Shown: positions 13,923 through 25,356, counted from the first letter of the stretch. The stretch is DNA of 64,000 nucleotides from Takakia lepidozioides (GCA_030704615.1 CM060731.1:91802756-91866755), one strand, 5' to 3'. Program-made: numbers and translations. The notes: a model not told the origin generated them from the sequence alone.

Positions 13923-15420
13923 GGAAATACGGCGCCGCATTTCCGTATTGCATCTTGGTCATGCACCAGAGCGACGGAAATGCGGCACCGAGTTTCCGTC
14001 CGGGGGAAACCTTTATACTCTCCAGAACGGAAATGCGGTAACGCATTTCCATCCAGCAAGCACGGTATGTGAAGGTGGAACGGAAATGCGGTACCGCATT
14101 TCCGTTCTGATTGAGAATTATGAACAAAGGGAACAGAAATGCGGCCCGCATTTCCGTCCGAGTCGCACTTTCTGACATTCCAGAACGGAAATGCGGCACC
14201 GCATATCCGCCCGGGTGAGACCTTAACACTCTCCAGAACGGAAATGCGGTAACATATTTCCATCCAGAAAGCACGGTATGTGAAGGTGGAACGGAAATGC
14301 GGTACCGCATTTCCGTTCTGATTGAGAATTATGAACAACGGGAACAGAAATGCGGCACCGCATTTCCGTCCGAGTCGCACTTTCCGACATTCCAGAACGG
14401 AAATGCGGCGCCGCATTTCCATTTTGTATCTGATGCATGGAGCCGAGTGCAATTCCGACCGCTTGAGACATTCATACTATCCAGAACGGAAATGCGGTGC
14501 CGCATTTCCGTTCTGACTGAAAATCGTGAACCATCGGAACTGAAATGCGGCAGCGCATTTCCATCCGAGTCGCACCTCCCAACATTCCAGAATGCAAATG
14601 CGGCACCGCATTTCCGTTCTGATGAAAAATCGTGAAACATCGGAACTGAAATGCGGTACCGCATTTCCGTCGGAGTCGCACCTTCCGACATTCCAAAATG
14701 GAAATGCGGCGCCGCATTACCGTTTTGTGTGTGAGGCATGGAGCTGTGGAACGAAAATACGGCACCGCATTTCCGCCAGGGTCAGACCTTAATACTCTAC
14801 GAACGGAAATGCGGTACCGCACTTCCGTTCTGACTGAAAATCGTGAACAACGGGAACAGAATTCGGCTCCGCATTTCCGTCCGAGTCGCACCTTCCGACA
14901 TTCTCGAACGGAAATGCGGCGCCGCATTTCCGTTTTGTATACCGAGGCCTGGAGCTGTGGGACGGAAATGTGGTGTCGCATTTCCATCCATGTGAGACCT
15001 TCAAACTTTCCAGACAGGAAACGCGGCACCGCATTTCTGTTCAGGTGAGACCTCTATACTTTCCCGAACGGAAATGTGGAACGGCATTTCCGTTCATCAA
15101 CTGCGGTATGTGAAGGGGGAACGGAAATGCGGTACCGTATCTCGATTCAGATTGAAAATCATGAACCACGGGAACTGAAATGTTGTGCCGCATTTCCGTC
15201 TGAATCGCACCTTTCGACATTCCTGAACGGAAATGCGGCGCCGCATTTCCCTTTTGTATCTCATACATGGAGCTGTGGGACGGAAATGCGGCACCGTATT
15301 TCCGTTCAACAACTAAGGTATGTGAAGGTGGAACTGAAATGCGGTGCCGCATTTTCTTCCAACAAGTACGGATGTGTAGCTTCGTGATGGTACTTAACGG
15401 AAATGCGGCGCCGCATTCGC
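13923..15420. repeat. Phased palindrome array, type A (53-bp period)
   Basis: About 28 copies of a 22-bp palindrome with arms GGAAATGCGG and CCGCATTTCC around two variable central bases. Start points run 13923, 13976, 14029, 14082, 14135, 14187, 14240, 14293, 14346, 14399, then 14488 after one 89-bp step, and on to 15399. Nearly all steps are 52-54 bp. Spacers of about 31 bp fall into several recurring classes (for example one containing gtccgagtcgcac and one containing tatgtgaaggtgg). On the left side a higher-order period of about 211 bp, four monomers, is visible. The array lies between the 5' ends of the T2 fragment (minus) and gene E1 (plus). Frames read through it are by-products of the repeat and not genes. 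Confidence 0.95.
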
Positions 15421-15768
15421 ATTTTCACTCCAACTCATCAGACGCTGGGACGGAAATGCCTTGAAATGTGAACACGTGGAGCAACGGAATTGCGGCACAT
15501 GTCTGCACTCTATCTGACTGAAGTGGCATGAGGCGGCGCGGCCTGACCGTTGGATAATGATGTTTGTTTTTTGGACGGCAGGCGTACCCTGAACGATTCG
15601 AATTTCGTAATGACGCAAAGTCCACGAGGAGACACTTTCGTCCAACCCTTTCGAACCCAAGTGGTGCATCACTGCCGTTTCATCTACTTTTGTCGTGTCT
15701 CCTCAGTCACCCTCTCGCGCCCTTTCCATCTGCACTCTTTGCCCCTTTTCCCTGTCTCTGTTCTTCTT

Positions 15769-18700
15769 ATGCTCGAACCTGAGAGGGGGGATTTCGTGCA
15801 CCATACAGGAGACCCTCGTCGCAAGCTCCGAAAATTATACTTCGGACGTAGGCCAACGCCGAAGGGAGGAAGCAGATGCGTCTACAGGAGGAGATTGCCA
15901 TCTCCGAGCAGCAGGCCACTCAGGCAACCCAGCCACCAGTGAGAGCTCCATGCGATCGGGCTGCGCGCAGCTGATCGAGCACCGAACCCCCCATTTTGCT
16001 TCTGTAATTCTTAGACTGAATGCTAGGAGACTTGAATGCAGAACATGTTGCATGCCTAACAGGAAAGGTGGACGTGCTGGAGGGATCGCAGGAATCCGAA
16101 GAGCCGCAGGAAGAGTCCGAGGAGCTAGCTGCAGCACGTACACCCACCCGATCCCCGAGCGCGGGCCTAGCCCTGTGCGTTTCAAAGACGCGGCTTCGAA
16201 GGGCAAGTTCAAAGCCCCAAAGATCAATTCGCGTTCTTCGGTCATGGAGAATCGCCAGCAAGGGTCGCGCCCTTCTCCAACAAAGTCGAAGAAGAAGCAG
16301 CCCGTCCCTCTACTGGTTTCTGAACCGGCTCAGGCCGCTTCACCCCCACCAACGCGAATGAAGCAGCCTGGTAAAAGACAGATTCAATTGCAGCAGACAC
16401 CTTCACCTGCAAGGATGAGGAAGCAGAAGGTAATCAGGGCAACGGCCGAACAATCTCCCGCAAAACCGCTTCCACGAGCTGAAGCTCAGTTCCTGGAGGA
16501 TTTCCCGCCTGCATTGTTGGGGCCGACTCTGCTGCAGCGAAGGCAATGGGATCGACCGTTTCTGTCGATTTGGTACCGGAGGAGGGTGTTGCCGCTCAAC
16601 GTTCGCAGCAAGACCTCACCACCGATGAGCAAGCAGGCCCGGAGGAGGCCTCTGCAATGGCAGAATTGCCCGTACACAGGCCCCAGAGTGCAGCTCCAGT
16701 TGAGGATGCTCCAGCTGCTCAGCCACTACCGGCACCTACAGACATGTCTCCGGAGGATTTCAAAAGTGCAGCTGATAAAATGTTGGAGGAGACACACAGT
16801 AGCATTGGCAGAGTTCTGGGCAGCAGGGTATTTCCAGCGAACTCTTCGAATCCACTCTGTCGCATGGTCTCCCTTCCCATCGTCAGGCAGGCCCTTCCCA
16901 GATGTGGATAAGCTCAAGTTCGCATTTCGAGAAAGGTACCGTCTGGGATCGGCAGCGTTTTACGTTTCCATTGAGAATGAGGACGGCGAAACTCGTGGAC
17001 CCACTGCCGATGAATTGTCAACGTGGGATACCCACTGGCACACTCGCAACAACAAATTCGAGGCGACGCTGAAGGGTGATCCAGACTTTGGCCATATGTC
17101 GGGTAAAATGTTCTTTGTGTGGGACGGGAATCACCGACTTCTCGCCTGGTGGGAGTACATCAAGCAGAACCATGCCAAGCACATTGGCTGGCATTACATG
17201 GTGCGTGTGTCATCCTCAAGGTGAAGGCGGCAGACTCCTCCTTGCTCAAGAATGCCATGGCGGACCTCAACTCGTAAGATACTCATACCCTCCCAAGCAC
17301 GTTCGAAATGCGGTGTCGCATTTCGGTTTCCAATCTGTTTTGTTTCCGTGCTTTCGTGGACTGAACTGGAGAGTGTGCCTTGCAGGGTAACTGAAAATGC
17401 GTACGTGCATACCCACATGGCACATATGTTGTACAGGGTGAGGAAAACTGGTCTCACTGATCCGCACATGTTCGCGGAAATGCTGGAGCCCGAGCTCATT
17501 CAGAAAGCCGTGGCAAAAACTGACCGGACATGGTATCGTCTCACTATGGATGGAATGGTGGAGGTGATATACGAAGTAAGTCGTCCTCCAATTTCCCTCT
17601 GCTCATCCTTCAGATTGAAATTTCCAGTAATCTTTCCACATGAATCGAATGTAACGCTTCTGCATGTTTTTGTTGGCAGTCAAACATCAAGCTGGATTTG
17701 GCCCATGCCAAACGCTTCTTCATGGAAAGTGAGGGGCAGGTGAAAACGTTGCAGTCATTGACTGAGCACTTGAAGGAAGCGGTGTCAAGTCCAGAACCAA
17801 ATACAAGTCAAAGCTTGTGAAGCTGGTGGCAATTGCAGATCCGGCACTTGGAAATGACTTCATCCCCGAGATTACAAAACACTATTCTCGGGCCATGCAG
17901 CCGACCATGCAATTGGAGAAACTGCATCACCTCTCAACGGCATGTGTTGAGGCGAAAGAGAAGGTGAGGTTTCAATGCACTGAAGTTCCTTCCTAGCAAT
18001 AGCCACTCTCTTCCAGCTCCTGACATTGGATCGGAAATGGCAGGCACGGTGGCTGTCGATCTGGAATGCATCCGAGAGCATAAGGACAATGTGGTCTTTT
18101 CCACTGGAAGTTTCCGACCCTACAGTGGATGTGTGGCTCAACCGCATGACTTGGTGGTTCCAGGTAATTCAAGGTACTTCCCCAGATTTGCTTTTCTGAA
18201 ATGAATTCCCTGAACTGCTACGTGACAATGCATGTGGGAATCGCAGGTAATGTCGAATGCGAAGGAGCAAGTCGTAATGCACACAAATTCGTTCGGCTTG
18301 TATGTCAAATGGGATGGAACACAGACATTGGAAGACTACGTGACATGTTTCAGATGTGCGTACAAGGACAACCTTTTTGCCAGAGAGCTACAGACAGCAA
18401 GAAGGAGCGTGGAGTTTACACATCAGGAGGGAGCGGGGAAAGCTGCAATGCGAATTGTTTACAGGTGAAGCACAGCTGCCCTTGTATGCGAAGCCTGGTT
18501 ACGAGGTTTGTCTCGGAAATGCGGCACCTCATTCGCATTTTATGTTTTCGGTGGTACTCTGTGAGTAGGTTCGTCCAATCTTATGCTCACGCATGCTGAC
18601 TGCCCTGCAGGTATATGAAATACGTGCTCCTTCAGACAGGGGCCCTGGCTCAAGAGCCCCGTTCTTCATGGCTTGGACCGTGGCGGGCCCAAGCTGTGTC

Positions 18701-20939
18701 TACACACCTGAGATGCAGAAACAATGGCATCCCGCGCATCTTGTTGGATGCCCCTGGTACCTGGATATGTCTGGCGGTATTGTTGACGAGTCTGAGAAAG
18801 ATCTGCACGCCTTGGCAGAAGAGAAGAGAAAGGAAAGACGTGTCCCTGCTGGCCAAAGTCGGCAAAGGAAATCTGCTGCTCTGGAAGAATCCAGAAAGGC
18901 AGCTGAGATGGCACAAAAGACGGTGGATGCAGCTGTGCAGGCCCAACAGAAGGGGTCGAAGAAGAGGACTCGCCAGCAAGGAGCAGCTGTTGTGACACCC
19001 GCCAAAACGAAGAAGCAGAAACAGCCTGTTCAGGAAGAGGGTGAGGAAGAGGACTCCGATGGAGACTTTGCAACCAGCCCCACCCCCCAAACGCAGGCTG
19101 CCTCCCCTGTGCCCACCGTTGTCATGAGAGGCACGAGAACTGGCTCGGCAAAGAAGGCACTCTTCAACCCCCAGGGGGGCACCCTTTCGAGCCGGTGGAA
19201 ATGAAGAGGCCGAAAGTGGCTCCCGAAACAGTAGTCCAGTGTGTAAATGAGAGTTTCTTGGCGCTTTGGATGGACGGGCAGCCAAGTTGGCATACTGAAG
19301 ACCATGGAGGGTCTGAAGGGCAGAGCACTGAAGAGGCGACTGTCGAAGAGCCTTCCGACACCCCAGGATTTCAGAATATGGTCTCGTTCTTTGAGAGGGT
19401 GTGTGCAGACAAGATTGTAGGAGGGGCGGAAATGCCACCGAGTGGTCTTGCGATATGATCATCTTGGATATTCCGGACGGAGAGCCTGTGGAAGGACTGT
19501 AAGCTTTGCCATCTTGGAACAGGTACTCGGAGGACTTTTGAAAGAAAGGATTCGGGCTTGCCCGCATGGTGTTGGACGACAGAGGCTGTGTGGTTGTCCT
19601 GGCGAGCAGAGGAAAAAACACTCAGACAGGAAATTGCGAAGTGGACCCGCAAGAGCGCCGTCCCGATTCTGAAAAAGAAGTGGACGTGCATCAACACACT
19701 GGGCCTTCGGTCAGAAGGGAAGAAGGTGATTACGACACTGGCACTCGTCCATTCATTGCTTGGGTGTTTTCAAATGCGGTGCCACATTCGGTTTCTAATC
19801 GTTCCCCCCCTGTGTATGCAGACGAAGCAGCTCGATGCATACTGCTTTGTGAAGGAGAACTCCACCTTTGCTTTCCGGAAGGAGGGAGGAAAGGTTGACC
19901 CGAACTGCGACCCCCTCGATTACGACGTTCGTTCAACAACGTTCCCAAGGAACTTCTCCCTCATAGCCTCACTTCACGGAAACCCCTGCGGTACTCACGG
20001 ACTCGACGCCCTGCCTTCATTCAGACAATTATGGAGACATGCACAACGTGGAGGGCACAGTGCTCGACCTCATCTGTGGGACAGGTATGCAGAATCTTGA
20101 TCTATGCTGTTCTGCAAATTCTCGTTAGGATGTAGTTCGCAACATCTGAGCGCATGTGGTAATGTGTGGATGGCATTGTAACATGTGCCTCATGTGGGCT
20201 GGGCGGTTTTCCGACTGGCACCTCTTTGCCTACGAGGAGGATTCATCCGTGTGGGATCCATCTGAAGGGCTGCAACGGAATGTTAAGGCTCCAACAGAGC
20301 GGAAGTCTCCTCGGATTCATCGGAGTCCGAGGAAGCACAGTGGACATTGATGCGGCGGAGAACCCGAATACGAGTGAGTGCAAACATTGTAAGTTTGCAA
20401 AGCCTTCTGGGTCATTTTGTCAAACGAATTTCTCGATTGTGGTTCTCATTAGTCTCGTTGATGATTGTCATGTGCAGGATTGCAGGGTCCGGGTCGAAAC
20501 ATGTAGGGCCTACACTTCCTGCAGGAAGAATGTCCCGTCTTTGCGAGGGCCGACTTCATGACGAGCCCGGTGAGGGACTACTCCCTTCCTAGTTATGCAG
20601 CTAAACTCGCAAATACAGCGATTAGAAGAAGTGAGAATCCCAGTAAATAGAGCAGATTTTGGAGAGGGCTAGGGGACAAAGGATAAGGAAAGAGTTGGCA
20701 ATCACCTCAGACAGGTAGACGGGTACGAAAGTACATATGTGATTCAGCGGATGAGGAGCGGCAGGACGGGAGGAGAGCGACCCAACGGAGGTGAGATGGA
20801 CAGTTCCGCAAGGGAAGATGGGATTTTCGAAAGCCTGGCCAACGAGCAGTCCGCTGGAGATGAGAAAGGCACTGAGGGGGTGGAGGCGGAGCAGGACAGT
20901 CTAGAACAGGATGAGGATTCGGATGATTTTCAAGATTAA
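15769..20939 (+). pseudogene. Family-E gene, copy E1: ParB-like plus methyltransferase-like
   Basis: This gene parallels E3 exon by exon but is shifted and broken. It opens with PRRKLRKLYFGRRPTPK (E3: RRKLKALYYGQRPISR), followed by Lys/Pro/Glu-rich linkers. Next is a ParB/Srx-like block with KMFFVWDGNHRLLAW at about 17,105-17,145. The DGxHRxxA box is the nucleotide-binding signature of that fold. Introns follow at 17,274-17,385, about 17,574-17,680, 17,965-18,017, 18,164-18,246 and 18,467-18,610, all GT-AG. The last large part holds a basic coiled linker, an IILDIPDGE motif near 19,455, and LDLICGTG near 20,070. It ends in an acidic tail at 20,939. Many one-base indels break the frame. Within 18,529-20,939 they are mostly absent from the tandem copy, so some may be base-calling errors. 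TAA and TGA stops after DIPDGEPVEGL are shared by both copies and look real. Confidence 0.65.
17304..17325. repeat. Type-A palindrome inside an E1 intron
   Basis: A palindrome with arms CGAAATGCGG and CGCATTTCG sits inside the 112-bp intron 17,274-17,385. The equivalent intron of E3 (61,257-61,374) ends in GGAAATGTGGCACTGCAG, a half-palindrome fused to the 3' splice site. Confidence 0.8.
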
Positions 20940-21068
20940 GAATTTTATAGTCTCTGTAAATTAAATTCTCTCCAGAGTATATAAAGGAAAATCTCCCCGA
21001 CATTCGTGACCCCTCTCCAGTGTGCATTCCAGCCACACAATCGCCCAAACCACGACGCTCCCAAAATC

Positions 21069-21788
21069 AGAAATGGGCACCGCATTTCCAAAACAGGGGA
21101 GGGACTAAATTTTCCATTTCAATGTTGGCATAGTAAAAAGTAATCGGCCGATTGGAAATGCGGTGCCGCATTTCCAAAATTTCCTTTTGTCCACACGCCA
21201 GTTTTTGGCTTCTCCCGCTCATTGCATGGATGCCACCACGCTTACAGAGGTCGAACAAGGAGGTCGAACAAGGAGGTCCAGATGGCGGAATTGGAAATGC
21301 GGTACCGCATTTCCATATTGGGGATGGTCGTTGTTTGAACTGCAGGCCCATCAGCAAAAATTGGCACCGCATTCCATTGTCAAAAAAAAGTCGATGACGG
21401 ACATGGAAATGCGGCGCCGCATTTCCAGAACGGACATCGCAATTTGTCCATTTGCAGACCCTCTCACGGAAATGCGGTAACGCATTCCATCGAGCTGGTC
21501 GGAAATGGGTGCACTTTTCGAAGTGTTGGACGGAAATGCGGCACCGCATTCCCTTGTCCAAAAAGAAGTTTCCATTGCCAAGCTGGAAATGCGTCGCCGC
21601 ATTTGCAATGCCAACCTCGTTGTCTGTCCAATTTATAGACCCGTGTTGGTATTTCGTGTACCTGGACGGAAATGATGCACCGCATTCCATTGTCCGACAC
21701 TGAAATGCGGTTCATACATTTCCATGTCGGCATGGAAATGCGGCGCCGCATTCCAATGTCCGACATGGAAATGCGGTGCCGCATTTCG
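21069..21788. repeat. Type-A palindrome cluster after E1
   Basis: Ten or so copies of the GGAAATGCGG/CCGCATTTCC palindrome, several shortened to 21 bp. Starts include 21153, 21293, 21405, 21468, 21532, 21585, 21668, 21734 and 21767. Steps vary (33-140 bp), and only 21532 to 21585 shows the 53-bp step of the main array. It lies just beyond the 3' end of E1, so palindromes bracket the gene on both sides. Confidence 0.9.
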
Positions 21789-22043
21789 ATGCCGACATGG
21801 CGTTACTCTGGTATATTCTTGGCACATGACTCTCATACCGGTTACTCTGGTATATTCATCCGGACAGACAAATTGTAGAAATGAGACATCAAATTGTAAA
21901 CAGTGGGCCAATTCCGACAGTTATTCAACAGAATGAAACACAATCATACAGAAGTGAGGTACGATGGGTTTATTGATCGGACACGATGTCTCACATTTAC
22001 CAACTGCAGACAAAACTAAGCCCTTCCTCCTTCTACATGGGCT

Positions 22044-22745
22044 TCACCAAGTCGACGGAACTTCGATACCCCTCAAAACAAGCTCATCACTGTTGCGGCA
22101 CCTCGAGGTAAACTGCAATTCGGTCGTTCTGCTGCCCTTGCTGGAGCCGATGACAATGTCATGTCCATCAATGATACCACCATCATACATTGACAAGGTC
22201 ACTGTGGGCCTCATGTGCCCATGCGATTCGTCTTCGCAACTCAGCCGAATGTCTCCATACACTGGAAGAGCGGAGTGATCTGCACGTATATAGTTTTCCC
22301 CGGTGCCGTCCTCCCTGGTCCACTGGCAGCAGTTCCAGCGCCAAAGCGAGGCCGTGCGTGATCTGTCCGGCATCCCTTTCTAGCTTGGTATATCGAGGTC
22401 AACAATTTTCAGGACCCACGGACCGCATTGACCCTCGCCCTCACCTCGCTCAAAGCGGTAATAGCCCTCCAGATACTCCATTGCGCGCAAAGACTCTTGC
22501 TTGATTCCAGCAGCGTCTGTGAAAACAGAGAGCCAGACAATGATGTCTCCTGATTCTGGTTTGAACATAGCATAATCGTGGCCATGATAAGGGCAGTCGG
22601 CTGGATTTCGGCGGCACGACATCCTTGAAAAAGAGTAGCGGAGTACGCTCAATGACAGCAGCTCCCGGATGGAGGAGGAGCAGCGCGGTGGCTGGAAAAA
22701 GTTCAAGCTAACGCTGCAATTCCTCACAAACACTCCATGGCACAT
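22044..22745 (-). pseudogene. Unknown beta-rich protein gene, minus-strand paralogue
   Basis: Two minus-strand frames (22,380-22,745 and 22,044-22,373) lie in the same phase, separated only by an in-frame TAG at 22,380-22,382. The facing plus-strand gene has Tyr at that point (FPSYDG against IPS-stop-KG). Joined in register they parallel the neighbour: SRMSCRRNPADCPYHGHDYA / ARMPCFRNRDDCPFGGIDYA, GDIIVW / GDIVIW, LWRWNCCQWT / LLRWNCCHWT, YDGGIIDGHDIVI / FDGGMIEGQDIVV, and SDELVLRGIEVP / THELVLRAVEVP. The family is not known to me. One nonsense change is the only visible lesion, and it is present in both tandem copies. The two genes start about 226 bp apart, head to head. Confidence 0.6.
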
Positions 22746-22901
22746 TTAAATTTCCCCCCTACAGGATCCTGGACCGATGAAGATTGGCTGCTGCATGAAT
22801 GTAGCCGTTTCAGTTTCCTACCCTGCCATGCAAACTATGGGCAGTCACTGCCAGGTGGGCCGATAGCCACTGGACACGACGAAGTCCATCCCCTCTTCGA
22901 T

Positions 22902-22923
22902 GTAAATGCGGCGCCGAATTTCC
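22902..22923. repeat. Chimeric palindrome between the divergent gene pair
   Basis: The left arm ends AAATGCGG (type A) and the right arm reads CCGAATTTCC (type B), around a GGCGCC centre. It is the only clear site in the window that joins the two palindrome variants. It lies in the 226-bp gap between the two divergent genes, where shared promoter elements would be expected. Confidence 0.7.
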
Positions 22924-22971
22924 ATCCGGGGGGATGGACTTCGGTGGCAGATCTCAAACTATAACTTGTTG

Positions 22972-23736
22972 ATGAGAAAGATGTATGGGTTCATCCACCG
23001 CTGGCGTGATGAACACGTTCCACCTCCGTCGGTGGGTACGTGGGACCCATATGCTCCATTATTGGAGGCCGGACTGCTCTTCCGCTTCGCATCATTTCCA
23101 AAATCTAAGGGCTTCGTAGCTGTCCGCAAGGTCATCGGCATCCAAGTCGTCCTCAGGTCCTCCTTTGCAAGGATGCCGTGCTTCCGGAACCGGGACGACT
23201 GCCCATTTGGAGGCATCGATTATGCAATGTATTCGGCCACATCGGGAGACATTGTTATCTGGTACACAGATTACAGAGAAGATACTGGTTCGATTGTGGA
23301 AACATTGGTGGCTTTTGAGTATATCCTAGGCCACTACGCCTTCGAGCAGGGTGACGATCTTGGTCTGAGGAGTCCGTGGCTCCTGCGCATCCTCGATTCC
23401 GATTTTCCCAGCTACGATGGTCACCCATGCAGAAGAAGGCGCACTGCTATGCTGTTGCGGTGGAACTGCTGCCACTGGACATGGGTGGACTCCATCGGAG
23501 AGACCTATTCTCCTGAAGGAGTGCGCTCCTCTTCTCCATTGTATGGGGACATTCGCATTGGTGTGGACGACGAAAACGTGAAGATTTCCATATTCGATGG
23601 TGGTATGATTGAAGGGCAGGACATTGTGGTGAACATCACTAGGGGCGGTACAACGGCTGCAATCGACTTTACCTGGAGGAGCCCCATGACTCATGAGCTA
23701 GTTCTGAGAGCAGTCGAAGTCCCATTGACAACGTGA
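22972..23736 (+). CDS. Unknown beta-rich protein, 254 residues
   Basis: An open plus-strand gene. The frame extends upstream to 22,906, but those first codons come from the chimeric palindrome, so I choose the ATG at 22,972. The protein has no signal peptide or membrane segment. It shows a Cys-containing block ARMPCFRNRDDCPFGGIDYA, a strand-like GDIVIWYTDY, RWNCCHWTW, and a C-terminal beta-rich part with FDGGMIEGQDIVV. I recognise no family. It is homologous to the facing minus-strand gene and is repeated without change at 32,916-33,680. A type-A palindrome cluster lies 1.2 kb upstream. It could be element cargo or a host gene; the two divergent, diverged copies argue for a maintained function at some stage. 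Confidence 0.6.
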   Translation: MRKMYGFIHRWRDEHVPPPSVGTWDPYAPLLEAGLLFRFASFPKSKGFVAVRKVIGIQVVLRSSFARMPCFRNRDDCPFGGIDYAMYSATSGDIVIWYTDYREDTGSIVETLVAFEYILGHYAFEQGDDLGLRSPWLLRILDSDFPSYDGHPCRRRRTAMLLRWNCCHWTWVDSIGETYSPEGVRSSSPLYGDIRIGVDDENVKISIFDGGMIEGQDIVVNITRGGTTAAIDFTWRSPMTHELVLRAVEVPLTT

Positions 23737-24360
23737 CTTGTATTCAGTAGGCACAGGGCTAAAGATTTGATTGCACAATCAGCACAGTAGACGTGCTTCA
23801 AATGCAATTCATGTGGATCAATAAAAACCTCATTGTGCCCTCTTTTTATTCTATTCTGTGTCCATCGTTCCGAGAATGCGTCATTGCTCATTTCGTTTGG
23901 GATTGGGAGTGTGGGTGGATTTTGCAAGTGGCTGGTAGGCTGAAATGGGCCCCCATTGTACAGAGCAGTACCACCCTACCATTCGCGAAACATTGCCTTT
24001 CAATATATAATTCTAAATAACATTGCCGAACCTCCTTCATCGGGAGGTCCTTCTCCCCCTATGACCGTGGCACCCTAAACCCTATTCCCGCGGACACTCA
24101 TTTCCGGAAAATAGTGCTGCTCATGTTTTTTTCCACACTTACGACTCTGCTCATGGCTCATGGCTCATGAAATAGCAGCCCCCTTTGAGAGGGAGAGAGA
24201 GAGGGTTGGGAAACTAGGTGACATGAGGGCAGATATACAAGCTTGCCCTTTGGTGATGGCTATGCGCGCGGGTTTTGTGAATTGTTTGAAGGGAGTTCGT
24301 ACCAAACATCATCATATGTTGGTGTCTCCCCTCAATATGCATGACCATTGATTGACCACA
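23737..24360. other. Intergenic, no supported gene
   Basis: Short frames only. The sequence is mixed and includes a GAGA-rich stretch near 24,187-24,205. The first exon of the small downstream gene may lie here, but I cannot place its start. Confidence 0.25.
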
Positions 24361-24365
24361 GTGAT

Positions 24366-24909
24366 TTGCACGGGCTTCGCCTACTACCAACAGTCTCTTG
24401 CAAACGTGGAAGAACAAGAGTCATTGAATGCCACCATCGACACCTTCAATGGTATGTAAACTATTTTTGAGCTCATCATCAATTCATGTGTTGGTGTTGA
24501 TTGATCATTTATTTAGGCTCATAATTTGTTTGTTAGTTATATCTTGACTTTTTGTGTCTATAGAGGACGGTTGGGAGGATGGCGTGGATGATCGAGCAGG
24601 CGCGCTTGGGCTTCTCCTCAAAGCCAACGATTACTTATATGCGAAGCTTTTGTGGGAAAACAAAGAAGAGTGGATGAAAGAAATGAGAGGACTAAAAGTA
24701 GGATGCACCCTCACAAAGTGCGTGAGGCACAGGAGCGGGCTAGAAAGAGAGTGCATGAGGAAGAAGGAACAGAAGAGGTAGAATGGGAGTTTTCCCCGGA
24801 AGAGAGAAATACAAGAGGAGATAAAGGAGGAAAAAAAGGAAAACGAGGAAGGGGAGGAAAACGAGCAAGGGGAGGAAGTTCAAGAGGAAAGAGTTCCAAG
24901 AAAGTTTAG
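24366..24909 (+). CDS. Small spliced gene with a basic tail, unknown
   Basis: Exon-like sequence ending AYYQQSLANVEEQESLNATI at 24,451 joins in frame to 24,564 across a GT-AG intron (24,452-24,563). It gives the reading ..FNEDGWEDGVDD and then LLKANDYLYAKLLW. After a one-base frame change near 24,690 it continues as REAQERARKRVHEEEG and ends in a Gly/Arg/Lys-rich tail (GKRGRGGKRARGGSSRG) at 24,909. The start is not visible. The tail is low-complexity and could bind nucleic acid, but that is a guess. The gene is copied at about 34,310-34,853. It may be a second ORF of the adjacent MULE, since it lies beside that element's end. Confidence 0.35.
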
Positions 24910-25044
24910 ATGATGAGACATTTCTTTGTGAACAGACACGTGATACTCAAATCAATTCCACAAATGTTTGAATGTATAATGTAATATATTTAGGTCTTAT
25001 GTGGTTGTACATAAATATAACTACATATGTATAATAATATGATT

Positions 25045-25356
25045 ACACATTCTGCCATACACATAATAAAAAATGTATATAACTTAGTTTGGAAGTGTTA
25101 TATAAGTTTAGTTAATATTGTCTGAAGATTCCATGGTTTGGATCATATTTATAAAAGTGTATGGCTCTTCTTCATATTCATTGACACTTACACTTGCTAT
25201 GTTTACACATCCCACCATACACATAAAAGAAAATGTATATAAATTAGTTTGGAAGTGTTGTATAAGTTAGTCAATATTGTCTCAAGCTTCCATGGTTTGG
25301 GTCATATTCATAAAAGTGTATGGTTCCTCTTCATGTTCATTGACACTTACACTTGC
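25045..25356. repeat. Two-unit tandem repeat (about 160 bp) beside the MULE
   Basis: The unit starts acacat..ccatacacata, contains tagtttggaagtgtt and ttccatggtttgg, and ends attgacacttacacttgc. It occurs twice at about 90% identity. It lies downstream of the 3' end of the minus-strand MULE transposase and is probably part of that element's subterminal region. Repeated at 34,989-35,300. Confidence 0.85.

Noticed and set aside
13793-15352. Many overlapping frames of 60-219 residues on both strands with recurring peptides such as NAAPHFRS and EMRRRIS
   Set aside because: They arise because the palindrome reads open in several frames on both strands, and the 53-bp step shifts phase. There is no consistent frame and no start or splice signals. 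The same applies to 20.7-21.9, 30.8-31.9, 53.4-53.9 and 57.9-58.8 kb.
13923-15420. CRISPR array (palindromic repeats with about 31-bp spacers)
   Set aside because: The repeat-and-spacer geometry looks similar, but the spacers recur in classes within the array, the repeat is a full 22-bp palindrome with a variable centre, no cas genes exist, and the genome is eukaryotic with spliceosomal introns.
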